Assembly: GCA_905250075.1 (NCBI GenBank) | Contig: CAJNOP010000013.1 | Coordinates: forward strand, 850,188 to 914,187 | DNA length: 64,000 nt | Reading direction: 5' to 3' | DNA from: Rotaria sp. Silwood1 | Taxonomy: Eukaryota; Rotifera; Eurotatoria; Philodinida; Philodinidae | Shown here: piece after piece, positions 33,761 through 48,284 of the stretch | Layout of the letters: every line of letters begins with the position of its first letter | Position numbering within the stretch: the first letter of the stretch is position 1 | Program-made: the position numbers and the translations under genes | Notes under the pieces: generated by a model | The model's database searches: none | What the model saw: the letters and a program-made list of their open reading frames with translations, nothing else | What the model was told of the DNA's origin: nothing

Positions 33761-34307
33761 TGTTATCTACAAAAAAAAAGGAACGAAATCAAATATACTC
33801 AATAAATTTCTTCTTTCATTCTTTATCAATTCAATAATTCTTTAATACTTGTTGTTTGTTGTTTTATTACCATACAAGAGATAAAGACAAAAAAAAAAGA
33901 AACAGAAAGTCTATTTTTTACAAAGAAAAAAAAATGAACACATGAAAATACATGATACACAAGACAAATATAATAATATGCACAGAAAGAAAAAACAAGA
34001 ACAGAAGAGGACAAAATAGCATCTAATCTGAGTGCTACATATTCTACATGAATTCGTTTCGAATTTCTCTTTTTTGTTATTACCAATATATCGATTATAC
34101 AAAGATTTTTTTTATGATAACTAAGAAAAATAGTCATAAAGAAAAACACAAAAAAAAACTAAATGAGCTTTATATTCTTTTCTTCGTTCCATCCTGAGAA
34201 ATACAGAAGAAGATCATATGTCGCTCTTCCTGAGTTAGTCGTGTGTATTAGATTTTCAAGAATGCGAAATGGTAAGACTAGATAAATAATGAATGAAAAT
34301 TAACAAA
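33761..34307. other. Intergenic stretch between ATAD2 and SREK1
   Basis: 547 bp, A/T-homopolymer-rich. It is the ATAD2 3' UTR and the SREK1 upstream region. The open frames on the minus strand here are low-complexity (Phe/Cys/Tyr-rich) and were not called. Confidence 0.5.
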
Positions 34308-37300
34308 TTAAACAATTGAACGAAGATTTTTTTCAAAAGTCTAAAACAAAAAAAAAAGAATTTTAGAAAATCGAAAATATAAAATACAATAATTACTTCA
34401 AAGATTAATTCATCTGATGAAAGCGATCGACATGATTCGATTATATCGAATAATTCAAACCAAATTGTACTTAATTTTTCTACACCAAAATCATTTGTAT
34501 GTTCAACAAGATACGTTAAATTTGATACAAGACGTTCTGTATCGATTTTTTTCAATGGAATTTCATTTTGCTCAATATTTGTTGATGCTATTTCAATAAT
34601 CTATTTAATTAATAAATAATCAAATTAAATTAAACATAACATAGAAAAAAAAGAAATTATACTTCAACAGTTTCTTCAGTTCGTTGTCGTTTTGCTTTTG
34701 TATCTGTTGATGTATCATCAATAGATATTATTTTGCATGGTGACGATGAAGTTGAAGATACTGTTCGTTTAACACGTTTTGTATTTGATTGGTCTAATGA
34801 TGGTGACGATGAAGATGATGATTGATTTGTTGTTGTAACAATTGATTCAGTTGTATGATTTGCTGGTGTTGGTGGTTTTGTTGATACATCAGTTGTAACA
34901 GTTGTTGATGCAGCATCTTCAGCTGAAAGAACAGTTTCCTAAAATAGAATAATTAGATTTTTTAATTAAACAATTTAAAAAAGTATTTTTTTTTTTTATT
35001 ATCATTTTATGATGAAACTCCAAAACAAAGAAAAAATACTGAAGGTGAAAAAACAAGAAAAAGTGAAGGAATTAAAACATCAACGAACCTATAGAAAAAT
35101 ATCATTAAGTGCAGAAAACAATATTGAGATGAATGTTTGTCTCTACTGTTTGGGGATGGTTATCATTGTTGATGATTTTTAGGAGTACGAAGGACTGACA
35201 TTTGGCAAAAACTCGAATGTTTAGCAGCATATAGTCGTAGAGGGAACGTTTTCAATGGTCTAATGGCTTTTTTGCTTAAAACGATTGCTAATTAATAGGT
35301 CACGAAAAATAATGAAAAAGTTTATTTCCTAGTTTTGTCTTACACAGTTAGTGACGTTTTACTCAATTCTTGCTTTATGAGGATAGGATTGGTGAGAACT
35401 TGGCTGATCGAATATCGAACTAGAATTTTATCCATGAATAGACCTTATAATTATTAGAAACTTCTCTAAGATCAAATCGAAAGAAAGAAATTTTCACAAC
35501 AAACCAATATCTCGATAAGGATACGTGTGTTATAACTCAAACTTTGAAATATTTTTAGTAACTATAAGATCTATCTATTGACAAAGTTTCAATTTAGACA
35601 TTCGATCATCCAAGTTCTCACTGGCTCTAAGCTGAAAAACCATAGATCAAACAAAATGTCCCAAACTAGAGCAGTGAAAATCAGAAATTCACACTAAAAC
35701 AGATTTTTCTCTTGCTCGTCATGGCTAATAAAACGGTAAGAGTTTCGAGCGACAACCAATTCGATATTCAAGAAATTTCCTTCGACAAAACAAGACATTG
35801 TGTAAACTCTAATAATGAAACTCTAATAGAATATTTGTACAGCATAGTTTGCTCTACAAGCTAATATATAAACAGAAGTTTTAACGTTTAGTTGTGAATC
35901 CTAATATTGAAAATACGAACATAAATAAAAAAAATCCCAAGTTCACAACGGATTGTTCAAGTTTCTCAAATACACTCTTGAGTACAAATAGACAGGAAAT
36001 TCCTGAGTACATATTCATTAAGAACAGAATATTCTAGTCGTAACTAGAGAGATGCGGACCAAGGTTTATTGATACTAGTTCTCGTCATAGTCCTGATGAC
36101 TTTGATATAGGTACAGTTTCAATAGATGCTTTTCTAATGGTGTCGATAAATCTGTACTAGTTCCAGTCCTAGCAGTTTTTTTTTCTGTCTCGCCATTTCG
36201 GTCCCGACAAACTTTCAAATTTTTCGTCCCGAACATCTAACCTCCTAACTCGTAGTATTTAATTCGTCTACAATACTTCTGAAAGGGTGAAAGATGAACA
36301 TAAATTTTATTTGGAAACTTTCGAATCAATCTTTATGTTTCAAATCCGATAACTTTCTTATAGTTATTCTATTAATATATTCTTACTTCATTATGTCCAT
36401 TAACTAATTCTTTTTCTTTTGCTTGTTTTCTTGTCATTGTTGAACGTTGACTAACATTACTTTTATGTCTTTTCGTTGAATTTCTTGTTGATATTGATGA
36501 AGTATCTAATTGTACATCGGATTGATCATTTGTATTATGTAAATTTTTATTTGATACATCCATTGCATATTCTGTATCATTTTGTGAAGCATTTACATTC
36601 TCTTGATGAATACTATCATTTGCTGGTGTTTGTTCAGTATATACATAATCAGGTAACGATGCTCTTGGATCATCACCTACATGAAACAAAACAACAAAAG
36701 AAAATCAATCAAAATACATTTATTTTGATAACAAACCTCGTTGTTTTCGTGCTTCAGTAACTTGTTGACATAATAATTCAAATTCCATATCAAGTTCAGC
36801 ATTAATATGAAATTGACAAACATCACGTAATTCACAAGCTCTATGACGAATTAATCGTCCTAATATTAAATGAAAAAAGAAAGAAAAATTTTTATTTATT
36901 TTTTATTTGAAATAATTCTTTACCTTGTGTTGTATGATCTGGATTATACAGTAAAGCATTTGAAACAATTAAATCAATATCTTGTACAAATTGTTTAACA
37001 GATGAATAATCATGTTTATCAACTTTTTCAAGCATCATTGAAAATGTCATTGGATTTTCAATAACATCATAATAATCAGGTACATCTTCGACATCAATTG
37101 GACGTGTAAAATATGTAAAACGTTTATCACGTAATAAAACTTTTAACATATCACGAAGAAATACTCGAAGTTCAGTCATTGTTGCTTCTTCACGTTCTTT
37201 TAAACGTTCTAATTCTAGTTGACTACGTTCAAGAGACATTGGTACTGGTTCAGCAAGTTCTAATATTTCCTGAACTGGTTCTATTAAAATATTATAAGAT

Positions 37301-40300
37301 TAAAAATATATTTCTTTTTTATATGTGATTTACCTGTAATAGATTCTGTTGAAGTTACAGCTGAAAACGTTTCTTCATTGAATAGTGGAGCAAAAAAAGC
37401 ATAACGATCTTGAGAATTTGGAACTTCTAATGTAAACGTTGATTTTGGAGAAATAATCTGACTTATCTAAAGAAGAATGAAAAAGAAACAAAAAAGATGT
37501 TATTAATACAGGAACGTTCCCAAGGCGTTCGTAAGGATACCGAAAGATTTTAGTAAATTTGTTTTTGAGAATAAAACTGTGAACACGACCTGTTTTTATG
37601 ACAAGCAAAGCTCATTAAGGTCTAGGAGATGCACTAATGATTGAGCTACCCTAAGTGACACCCACCATTTGAGATCATATTGTATCCATAGGTAGATATT
37701 AGAAAAGATCGCAAAGGCTAAAACAGTTCGTTCCGATTGCCCATTAGCATCGACTAATAACTGATTCACTCGATTTTCGACTCATTTTTAGGTACTCTCT
37801 GGCAGACTCAGTAACAGAGTTTTTATCCTAAAATTTGCTTATAAATAGTTTTAATAAGTCTTATAATATCCTGAAGGTTTCAACCGAAAACATATTATTT
37901 ATTAAGGTATTAAATTTGAAAAAAAACAACTCTTGGTCACAATAATCAAGTTCATTTAACAATTCAATAACTCGACGAAGGTACATTATTTTTATCTGAA
38001 ACTTTCAGAATATTCTAAAACTCATTAGACCTATTCCTAGGCAAAATTTTGTATCAAAACTTCATTATTAGGTCTTTTGAAGGATATCTAAAAATTGGTC
38101 AACACATTGAAAGCCAATTAATTCTAAAGAGCTGCAAGAAAAGTTTTTCCATGAGATATAATAATTCACACACAAAGAGAATTATAAGTCCGTCGAACAA
38201 TAAATGCCGAAGTATAAGTGATGATTCATATGATGATAGTATGTGATAGAAACATAGAAAGCTTTAAAATTTTAGGAACATTGCTCAGTACTTCATTATA
38301 AACAGTCAACGATTTTCAGAAAATGTTTCACGTCTGTCAGACTTTATCCAGTGATCTACACTGATTATTTCAGTTTAAAAAGTTTTACATTTGGCTAAGC
38401 AATAGGAGTACTAGGATCAAAATATTGAATAACATACGGGTTCTAGTCATTGATCTATGTTGAGATTCGTCAATATTTTGATCGTAGCACTGTCAGTTAT
38501 GTGTTCAATATGAAACTGTTTTTATTAAAATAATCAATATAGATAGCTACACAAAATGTGATAGACCACAATCTTTGGTTTTTATATCTGACTACCCCTT
38601 GTGCACTATTGAATTATCTATCAGTAAGTCAGATCACTGTCAGTTTATTCAAAAAAATACACTTCACAAGTGAATCGTCTTGGAAAATCTTTTCATTCGA
38701 GATTTTCTCTTCATTTTGGACGTCTGTTTCAATGATGTAATTCATTCTCAATCTAACGTTGATCATGATTTTAAATTAACAATATTCGTAAATAAAATAG
38801 AAGTCAGAAAAAAAAACTTCATCAAAAAACCTTCAGAAGATAAATAACATAGAAACTTACATCTGGATGAATATCATTGAAGGAATCTGTTTCAAGTGCA
38901 ATTAAAATAAGTAATGGTAAATTCGGTGGTAACGTTCGAACATTAGATACAAACATATATTGTACGGATTCAGATAATTTTGGCCAAAGATTTTCAATAT
39001 CTGGTACATATATAATAGCTGGAGCACTTCGACGTGCTTCCGTAAATAATTGTGCACAAGCTTCTTCTGGTGTACGTGTTGTTTGACCATGAAGATAACC
39101 AAGTTCAAATACAAAAAAGGCACAATCAAGTTGTTGTACAACAGCTGGTGCAAAAAATCGACATAAACCATTATCAGGTGTACTTTTCATTGTAAATGTT
39201 GCACTTCGATGTGAACTTGATGCAAATGATGTTGTTAAACCAAATGTTGAAGCTTTTTGTATCATTTTTGTTGTTGATGTTAAATCATCACTTATACTTT
39301 GAAATGGTATTAAATTAGAATTTTTATTTTGAATTGTACGTTTAAAAAATAATTCATTTAATTGATTTAAACATTTATCAAGTTGTTCACTTAATAATGG
39401 TATTAAATGTATATCTAAAGGACGACCAACCGGATGTTGACATGAACGATGACATGCTGGTACAATACGATGTAATGCTGTATAAAAATCACCACGTGAT
39501 AAAAATAATGAACGTGGATCAATTTTATATTTTTGTCGTGAATCATATATTTGTGGATAACGTCGACGTAAAGCTGATAAAAATGCTTCTTGACATAAAC
39601 TTTTCAAATCAGCACCACAAAAGCCTACGAAAAAGAAAACATTTCTTTTGCTTTGAAAATGAATCCAGCTTGTTATGAAATACGATCGCCTAGGACGGTA
39701 GAAACATAAGGGTAGAAATCCGCACCCTGCACAATACAGTCCGTCAGGTTTGTTTTGGATCTGATCGACTCTACTTCCCAGACGCTCTATCAGAGAATCT
39801 CCTCAGATATTGCTGTTTCGGTCTAATCGATTTTTTTCCATATGGGTTCTACATATTCTTCTAATGAAAACCTTAAAAGAATTTTGGTTCCTATTGCAAT
39901 TTGAGGATTTTGACATGTCGGATTTTTTTAATTTCCGAAACGAATCACCTTGAACATGAAAAGTCGCTAGAAGTCCGATAATCCTCAATATTGGAATAGT
40001 AATTCTTTATGCCAGTTGTGTGTGGTTTTAAACACTTTTCTTAAAGCTATTCTAGGGATTTGTCTAATGCAATAAACTTATCTCAAAATCACTTAGCAAT
40101 AATTTGAAAAAAGCTAAAAAAGTTCAGATCTTCGATTGATTGTAAAAATTTATTTTTTTTTTTCGACTACAGTTTCAGATAGAGTAAAAAACTGATCACG
40201 GTTGATATGAACAATTATACTTTTTATATGGAAATATCATCTGTAATATAACGCTCTCGGGATTGCTATATTCTTATCAGAAGGTCCCCTCGTTACCAAT

Positions 40301-43300
40301 AATGCGAGATCAGTGTAATAGTTGTCCTTTACTTGTGTTTCGTACTACGACTAATATTTCTTCCTCATCGACGTACGTAGCAATTCGTGAACCGAAATAT
40401 ATGTTCACTAATCTTCTTCCTCATCTTTCACATTATACTCTTTCAAAGATAGCGTTAACAACCTTTCTTTTTGCTTATATCTTACTTGCAGTTCGAATAG
40501 ACATTTCATCAATAAAACCAGCATGTGGTTTTGATTCCCATTCTTTCATATGAATTCTTAAAATTTGTTTTCTTGCCTACAGAAAAAAAATAAAATAAAT
40601 TATGTTTTTGAAATCAATTTGTTTCGTTTTTCTTAATATTTTAATTACTTCAAGTGTTGGTAAAGAAAAACGAAATTCTCTATCAAATCTTCCTGGCCGT
40701 CTTAATGCTGGATCAATAGCATCTAAACGATTTGTTGCTCCAATGACAACAACTTCACCACGATTATCAAGACCATCCATAAGTGCAAGTAATGTTGATA
40801 CAATTGATGCATGTATTTGATCTTGTCGTGCTGAACGTACTGGTGCTAAACCATCAATTTCATCAAAAAAAATTATTGATGGTCGTTGTTGATATGCTTG
40901 TTCAAATAAAACACGTAATTGTCGTTCACTTTCACCAACATATTTACATAGACAGTCAGCACCTTTACGCATAAAAAATGCTATACGACGATCAGGTGAT
41001 GAACATTCATTAACAAGTGCACGAGCAACTAATGTTTTACCAGTACCTGGTGGACCGTAAAAAAGTACACCGCCTAGAAAAACAAACATTTCATTTAATA
41101 AAAATGAATATGTTTTTATTTTCTGTTCGTCATACGTGGTGGTTTTATTTTATAATGATGAAATAATTCTGGATAAACTAACGGAAGAACAATCATTTCT
41201 TTTAATGAACAAATTATTGGATCAAGACCACCAATATCATCAAAAGTGATCTTAAAATAGTGATATATAATAATATTGAACACGAACTAAATTAAATACA
41301 AACTGTTCGATCAATTTCAATAGATTCAGCATCAGCTAATGATACAGCATTATTATTAGCACGTCGACTTTTACTATTTAAATCGAGATTTAATGCGCCA
41401 ACACCACTACCGGCACCATTTGATGATGTTCTTGTACTTGGTTTTTTTGAACTTGCATAAACACTAAGTAAATCTAAATTTGTTGGTAAACATCTAAGAA
41501 TTCAAACTTATTTATTAAAAACCAATGTTAAAAAAAAAACAGTGACATTTAACCTCATTCGTTTAAGTGCAGTACTTTTAGCCAAACGTGCAGTTCGTTC
41601 AGGTCGAGAATCAAGATCACCATTTGTCAAAGGTCCCATCGCTTCACTATCTGATGATGAATCTGACGTAGATGAAGTTGAAACATGAGCAGAAACACGT
41701 CTTCTAAATACAGAAAGTGGTTTTCAATCACTATATCTAAGACATACTACATATAGTGGCAATAGTGGTGCATTACAATATAGACGACACAAGGTGATTG
41801 TCGTTTTACATATACAGTGGATACCAAAATTATTCAGCAATAGTTATTTTCAACAAGAATATAAGAAAATAAAGATTATTACTAGATTCGCAAAGATAAA
41901 AACTCTAGAAAACCACAACCATAGTTTTTCAGTACATAGAGTGCGTAAATATGATTTTGTTTAGACTGTATACGACTTGATTGTAGGTCAAAAATAGTTT
42001 TCTTATAGGAGATTTTAGAAAAATCGATTTCAGGAGCTTTCCTAAGACTATTGTGTTTGAGCCAAACAACATCATAGAGAACTCAGCGGCGTCTTGTCTT
42101 GTAGAGGATTGTTCATTCTATTATTATACCTATTCTAGGTGGTGAAAAACTAGATTTTTAATTTTCTGAAGTCTCACACGGAGACACTTCGTTCGAATTC
42201 TTTCTAACGTTTGTGACAGCAAAAAAAAATTGAAAATAAAACTTTTTCAATAAAATTTCGTCATTCGTCAGTTAGTATGAAAATATTACAATTTTGATCA
42301 AAGCTGTTCACCTCTGATTTAGATATGTAAAGAAATTTTCGCCTGTTTTAAAGTTCATAATGCATCATTTATTCAAGAAAGAGTTATTCATGATGCAGTT
42401 TATGTAAATGTCAGCAGCCAAGCTCAACTTTTCAGATAGTTTGTAAAAGATTAAAAGATGAACATTGACTTCCAAGGCCTGTAATTCAAATTATTTCTTT
42501 ATACAACCACGAGTAATCTTTTCAAGTTATGATGATTGGGGATTAGACTTCTGCAAAATGGTCACGGTCATGGTCACGGTCTCTCGTGACTGTGACCGTG
42601 ACTAGTTTTCGAAAAATTGTCGTGACTGGGATCGTGACCGTGACCAAATAGCTCGTGATCGTGACTTAATGGTGGAAAATTTTGAGATTAGAAATTTAAT
42701 TTTTGTGAAAAAAAATCAAGATTTTAATTGATTTACGTGTTTTCTGCGTTTTGTTACAGAGAAAATCTGCGAAATCAATATAAATCTTGATTTTGTAGCA
42801 CAAAAATCCAGTTAGTAAACCAAAATTTCCGTGACCGTGACGTAACCGTGACTATGACCATGATCGTGACCAGGCAGCTCGTGACCGTGACGTGATCGTG
42901 ACTAGTTTCGAAAAAACTCCATGACTATGAACGTGACTGTGACCAGGCAGCTCGTGACCGTGACGTGACGTGACTGAAAAATCGTGATCACGCAGAAGTG
43001 TATTGTGGATTAGTTTTTGCATGGTACAATGGCTCAGATCAATTGCTGCTCGCAATTCGTCAATTCTAACTTAAGGATCACCGTTAATAAGGTAATGATA
43101 TTCATACAACTTTTTAACTGTTTTGAAAGGTGATGGGTGGTCGCCGTAAAGAAAATATAATGCAGTATGGACTTAAATGTAGAAGCGAAAGTTTTCGTTA
43201 TCGGTCAAAATCATACATAAAATGTAATAGAATTATAGAGCACAGTGTGAATTCTCAATATATATAAAGAAAAAAATTCCGTAAGTATTTCATAAAGTAT

Positions 43301-45571
43301 CAAAGTTTTGCTGCCACTACTATTCATACGTTGTAAGTAAATATTTATACCGTTTTCGTCTGGATCGACGCGATGTTGACGGTCGTTCATCATCTTCATC
43401 ATAAAATATGGCTTTTCGTCTTTGTCTTGGTTGTTCTATTACATAAAAAAGAAAAGAATTAATACGAAGCGAGAAAATAAACAAGCTCAAAGATTAACTT
43501 TTGACAATATCTATGAGAAGTCTATAGACACAATTTTAACTAAACGATAGTGCCAAGGTGACGAAAATCAGGTTACTTAAAAAATTCCATACAACAGATT
43601 TTTGCAGGAATATTTTTGTGTCTTACTAATCGATATTTAGAAGACTTCAATTAGGCAAAGTTCAATATGAAATACCATTACCATGTTATCCTGGCTTAAC
43701 ATAACACAGTGGATTTCTCGATGAGTGATTTGAAAAATTTCTGGAATTTTTTTTTTCGTCACAAAAATTCACCCGTAGTCTCTCCAAGGAAAGCATGAAA
43801 AATTAATTCAATGAAAATCCTACTTCCATTTGCTGGATATCTGACATTTTAACATATAGTTACTTTATACAAATTCTGCGGTGTTTTTTTAATGCCTAAA
43901 TGATGATTTGATGAAACTCTTTTTTAGACTGATCCCTCACTGAGAAGGACCACGGATAAATCTTCCGACAACACAAAAAAACTTCTAGAAATTCTTTAAA
44001 TTATACAGAGACTAGTGCAATTTTTTTCTCCTGGTTCCGAATATCATATTAGTTTTCAATCAAAGTGAACTTTTTCTAATCAAAATCTTTCAAATATTCA
44101 TTGAAAAGACATCAATTTGTATCAAAGAATTTTTTAAGTGGCTAGGTTTTTTGACTTTGAAAAATATATGATTTTGTAGCTTTTTCAAATGACTATCAAA
44201 TGAACAATATCAGAGTTTGGATCATCTCAATTCTTGAAATAAAATATTTGTTGAAAGATAAAAATTGTTGATGAAAACAGTAAGTTCTGAAACTAGAACG
44301 AAAATGGTACTCCCAACATAGTCTTTTCGTTGCCATATGATTCAATGAAATTGATCAAGGAAAACACTACTTGATCAATTTCACCTGTCATGCGCTCCCG
44401 TCCTTTCGTAAACCTTATCTTAGAAGTCAAAAGTATCATTTATTTAAATAATTCATAAGAATTTCAAATGTTTTTTTTTCAAACGGCTTTGAAATCTGAA
44501 AATTTTTTTTTCCTTACAAGTCAATTTTTTTGTTAAATATATAGTTTTAATCAAAAGAAATACTTTCAACAAGATTTTAAATGAGAATATATAGACTAAA
44601 TTACCATATAAAGAAAATTTTTGAATAGGTGGTTTTCTTTCTCTTAGAGAATATTTGACTGTTTGTTGAATATTTAATTCTTCTTCTTCTTCTTCTTCTT
44701 CCTCTTCCTCTTCATCTTGATTTAAACCATCCATAGTATTTTCTTCTGTTGTATCACCATTTTGATGTGTTTGTTCTTTTTTTTTATTATTTGATTTTTT
44801 TGTATCATTATCATTTTCATTATTTTGATCATTTTGTTCTTGTTGTTGTTCATGATCATCATTTTCTTCACGTTCTTCTGAATATATATCAGGATCAATT
44901 GATTTTCGACGATTTTTTACACGATCATACATACTCAAATTAGACTAAAGACAAAAAAATAATAATAATAATAATTTGAATATATTCTTTTTGGTTGATC
45001 TTACTGTTCGAACACCATGTGGTAATCGCCCTGTTGTTGGAGATTCACTATTAGATGTATCGATTAATGTTCGAACTACGATTATGATATAAGTTTTAAT
45101 ACATAGAAAAAAGAATTCTTTTTTTATTACCATTTCGACGAGTTTCTCGACGTCGACGACGCCCAATAGGTTCTTCTTCATCATCACTAGAAAGAAAAAA
45201 GATTTGAGAAAAAAAAAGCAATATCGACTTAAAAGTGTTTTACTCTTCATCTATATAATCAAACGCATTACGATAATTAGGAGTTGTTCGTTTTCTTAAA
45301 GTACGCTACAAGCAAAAGAAAAATTATTATTATTATTTTTAATAATATGATTTTATTTGAATTTTCTACATGACTATGTGATGGCGCTTTAGAATTTCCA
45401 AATGAATCATTTGATGATTCTTGTTCATAATTAACAACTTTCTAAATATTAACTTTAGAATCAATTTTTAAAAAATACATAAATCTATTAAATTACCTTT
45501 ATATGTCGATCTTTATATGATTCATTTGTATTTTGGTCACTATTGGGGTGACTACTGCGTGTATTAACCAT
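34308..45571 (-). CDS. ATAD2: ATAD2-type AAA ATPase with bromodomain (Yta7/ANCCA family)
   Basis: Twenty exons: 45497-45571, 45370-45441, 45244-45305, 45131-45186, 45005-45075, 44605-44944, 43351-43435, 41554-41703, 41304-41493, 41136-41250, 40649-41073, 40486-40576, 38861-39624, 37334-37466, 36924-37280, 36737-36859, 36387-36676, 34663-34938, 34397-34600, 34308-34340. They sum to 3912 nt, 1303 residues, with all phases consistent. An acidic N-terminal third is followed by the FDDIGGLD entry to AAA1, Walker A GPPGTGKT (412-419), Walker B FFDEID (about 474-479) and an arginine-finger region RRPGRFDREF. A second, degenerate AAA domain lacking Walker A follows (starts FCGADLKSLCQEA). The bromodomain (about 910-1000) has VPDYYDVIENPM and acetyl-lysine Asn989 in LLYNPD. 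It is a chromatin-bound histone-acetyl reader acting in nucleosome turnover. The N-terminal exon set is less conserved and less certain. Confidence 0.93.
42040..42265. repeat. Diverged dispersed repeat in an ATAD2 intron
   Basis: Counterpart of 4060-4300. It has the same order of blocks around GAGCCAAA, TAGAGAACTC, CTTGTAGAGGAT and TTCTTTCTAACGTT. It lies just left of the GTGACC-repeat element in the same 1.65 kb intron. Confidence 0.4.
42547..43001. mobile_element. Element with GTGACC-like repeat ends in an ATAD2 intron
   Basis: Both ends carry clusters of GTGACCGTGAC, GTGATCGTGAC and GTCACGG units, in opposite orientation at the extreme left. The outer termini are inverted: ACTTCTGC (42547-42554) and GCAGAAGT (42992-42999). 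Flanking it is a near-perfect direct repeat, ATTGGGGATTAG (42535-42546) and ATTGTGGATTAG (43002-43013), which looks like a target-site duplication. The middle is AT-rich and non-coding. Confidence 0.6.
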
Positions 45572-48284
45572 GAAATAATCGTTCGATTTATTTATTTATT
45601 GGATAGAAATAATCGCAATAGCATCGATCTGAAATATATGTTTAATATTAAAATGTAATCAATTGTCTTTGTCTATAATGATCACGCTGTATTCAGCGTT
45701 AACATCAATTTGTGAACAAAAGATTCAGATAGTGGCGTCTTTTATTCATTGCTTAATATGTAATTAATCAATCAAATTATTTAAGGTTAGAGGGCACTAG
45801 TAGTGGGAGAAAAGCATTTGGTTATGATTTGATTCAAAAGAAATAAAGATTTTTTAATATATTTTAAGAGGTATGTTTCGAGCGGAGAAGAGAATGAATC
45901 TATTAATAAAACTGAACGATTTTCTTCGTTTTGTTTACTCAATGATATCTGAAACTCAGGTCGAAACAAAACGTGCTGGGCTACAACAAAATTCCTGTGT
46001 AAAAATTTTATAATGAAAGTACCGATATCGAGAACGTATATAGATGTTAGATAGTTTTTATTTTTTGATAAATGTTCGATATTATCAAGGAGAAAAAAAC
46101 GAATTCCTATAATCTTTTTTTTTCTCGTTAATTTCTATCTATTTCTTGTATTTTCTGACGATTTTCAGTACATCTAAACCCCTTGAATCTTGTTTGTGCC
46201 TTTAATGAAAACTAGTATATTTCAACTTAGACTTGTTTTTATAATCAATAATATAACATAATCTATGAGTTCATGACACAAATAAATTACAAACTAATTC
46301 AAAATTTCTATAATATATAGACATTTCGAATTATTTAAACAATCTGTCAGGCTCTAACAAGTTCTACAAATGTTAAACACTTTAAACAAGAGTATGAATG
46401 TATACATAATCTGATAGATTCTACCCTAACTATTGCTACAAATTAATAAAACTGAATTATATCATTATTCACTTTTTTGAATTGCGTAATGATTGATTTA
46501 CGTCATCCGATATAATCTAATTGCAATAGGTAATTCATAAAGATAGGAGCATTTTATTTTCTTTTTTTGGAAAAGTAGAAACACATTTTAAAGATTCATT
46601 TACTCTTCAATAGGATTGACTTTGTTTTTTTTACATGTACTTTTCTTATTGATGAAAAGCTAGAAATACTTGTGTCAATATTCGATTGTCCAAATGTGAT
46701 AGTTAAAAAAACCTAGATTGATAAACCGTATTCGTAATCTGTTCATATCTATCAACAATTTTTTTGAGAAAAATATTCGAGGAAAAACTTCGTTAACAAT
46801 GATTCGAAAATCTTAGAAAAAGTTATTATAGTAAGTCTCGGTCAGTGTTTATCCTTATTTTAGTGCAACCAAAATATTTTCTTCAATTATTTTAAACTTT
46901 GCATTATTTTTTTTCCGGCTAAACTTTGCAAAGATACTAGATATGTAGAACATTAGATTTTCTATTCATTCGTACGAAATACCACCTATTTAGGAATAAA
47001 ATTCAAAGCAATACAAACTTACATAAGCGGATAGATGTTCAGTGATAACTATCTGGTAGTTTTTTCATTTTTTTGACGATAAGAGAAACGTATCTAAAAA
47101 ACATAGTCAAGGTTTTTACAGAATTCAGAATGGTTCGTCTGTGGAATACGGAATGAAAAGTCTGTAGTGTATTTCTAGTCTCCAAAAATAAAAATAAAAG
47201 TGCCTCAATCTTTCATAAGTCCTCTATCACAATATTGAAATCACATTCGGTCTTCCTATGTATAGTTCAGAATGTTGAAATAGGGATCAAATAATGCAAA
47301 ATCATGAATATTCATTTGTAACTTTCTTGAGATATTTTCTTGAAGCTGAAACTCGAAAATTTCATTCAATATAAAAGGCCATAATGGTGCACAAATATTT
47401 TATGACCAATATTTTAGCAAGATATTTCGTTGATATTCATGGTATCAAAATGGTTTTCAGCATCAGAGATCATGCTGCTTCTCCTTCATGAATTGGCAAA
47501 TGAGGACGAAGTTTCGAAGCGAAGAAAGTTTTTACTAGAGAGAAGACGGAGTGGAGAGTGGAAAATTCTCTCTGTTCAGACCTCTGGTCTGCAACAAGTT
47601 TCGCACGTTCTCAATCTTAGTAAGATTGAGGCATCCTCCTTTTTTTGTAATCTATCCTTTTTTACTGTATATATGATTAGTTGTAATAGATCGATTCTGA
47701 CAAATGTTCAAGACTAGAACTAACAATAATAAAATAGGTTTTTTTTTCATTATTGAGAATTAATTCATGATCGTTTTTTTTTGATACATTGTACTCCAAT
47801 GTCTAGAAATAATAATATTCATACATTTCTTTAATCACAATACAATGAACTATCATGAAATATAAAACATTTTGATTAGATAAACCGGTTTGTCTTTAGA
47901 TTTTTTTCGTTAATAAAATAGTATAGTTTATCGATTGATTTATATATATTAAAATTGAAAAAGTTTGTTATCAAAGTGACCTGTGTGAAAACAAATTTTA
48001 TTTTATTTGGAAGTTGAATATGAATAACATAAGTTGATTTGTATGTAGGAACATATAATATAAAAGTCGTCAAATAATTTGTACACTTTCATTAATATAG
48101 AGTGAGATTTTTATTTGAATTGTTAATTAAAACAACAGGTGACGAATTACAGCTGATGAGATTCTATATGGTAATGTATGAGTGAACACTTACCAGAGCA
48201 AGATTGTTTCGTGTTATTTTTGGAACCAAACCGATATAATATTTGATGCTTATATGTTTTTATAACTTCAAACAAAATGACTTA

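Noticed and set aside
40602-40974. Plus-strand frames opposite the ATAD2 AAA exon
   Set aside because: Antisense shadows of a strongly conserved AAA coding exon.
47430-47717. 95-codon plus-strand frame
   Set aside because: No recognisable domain; the region is better explained by short palindromes.
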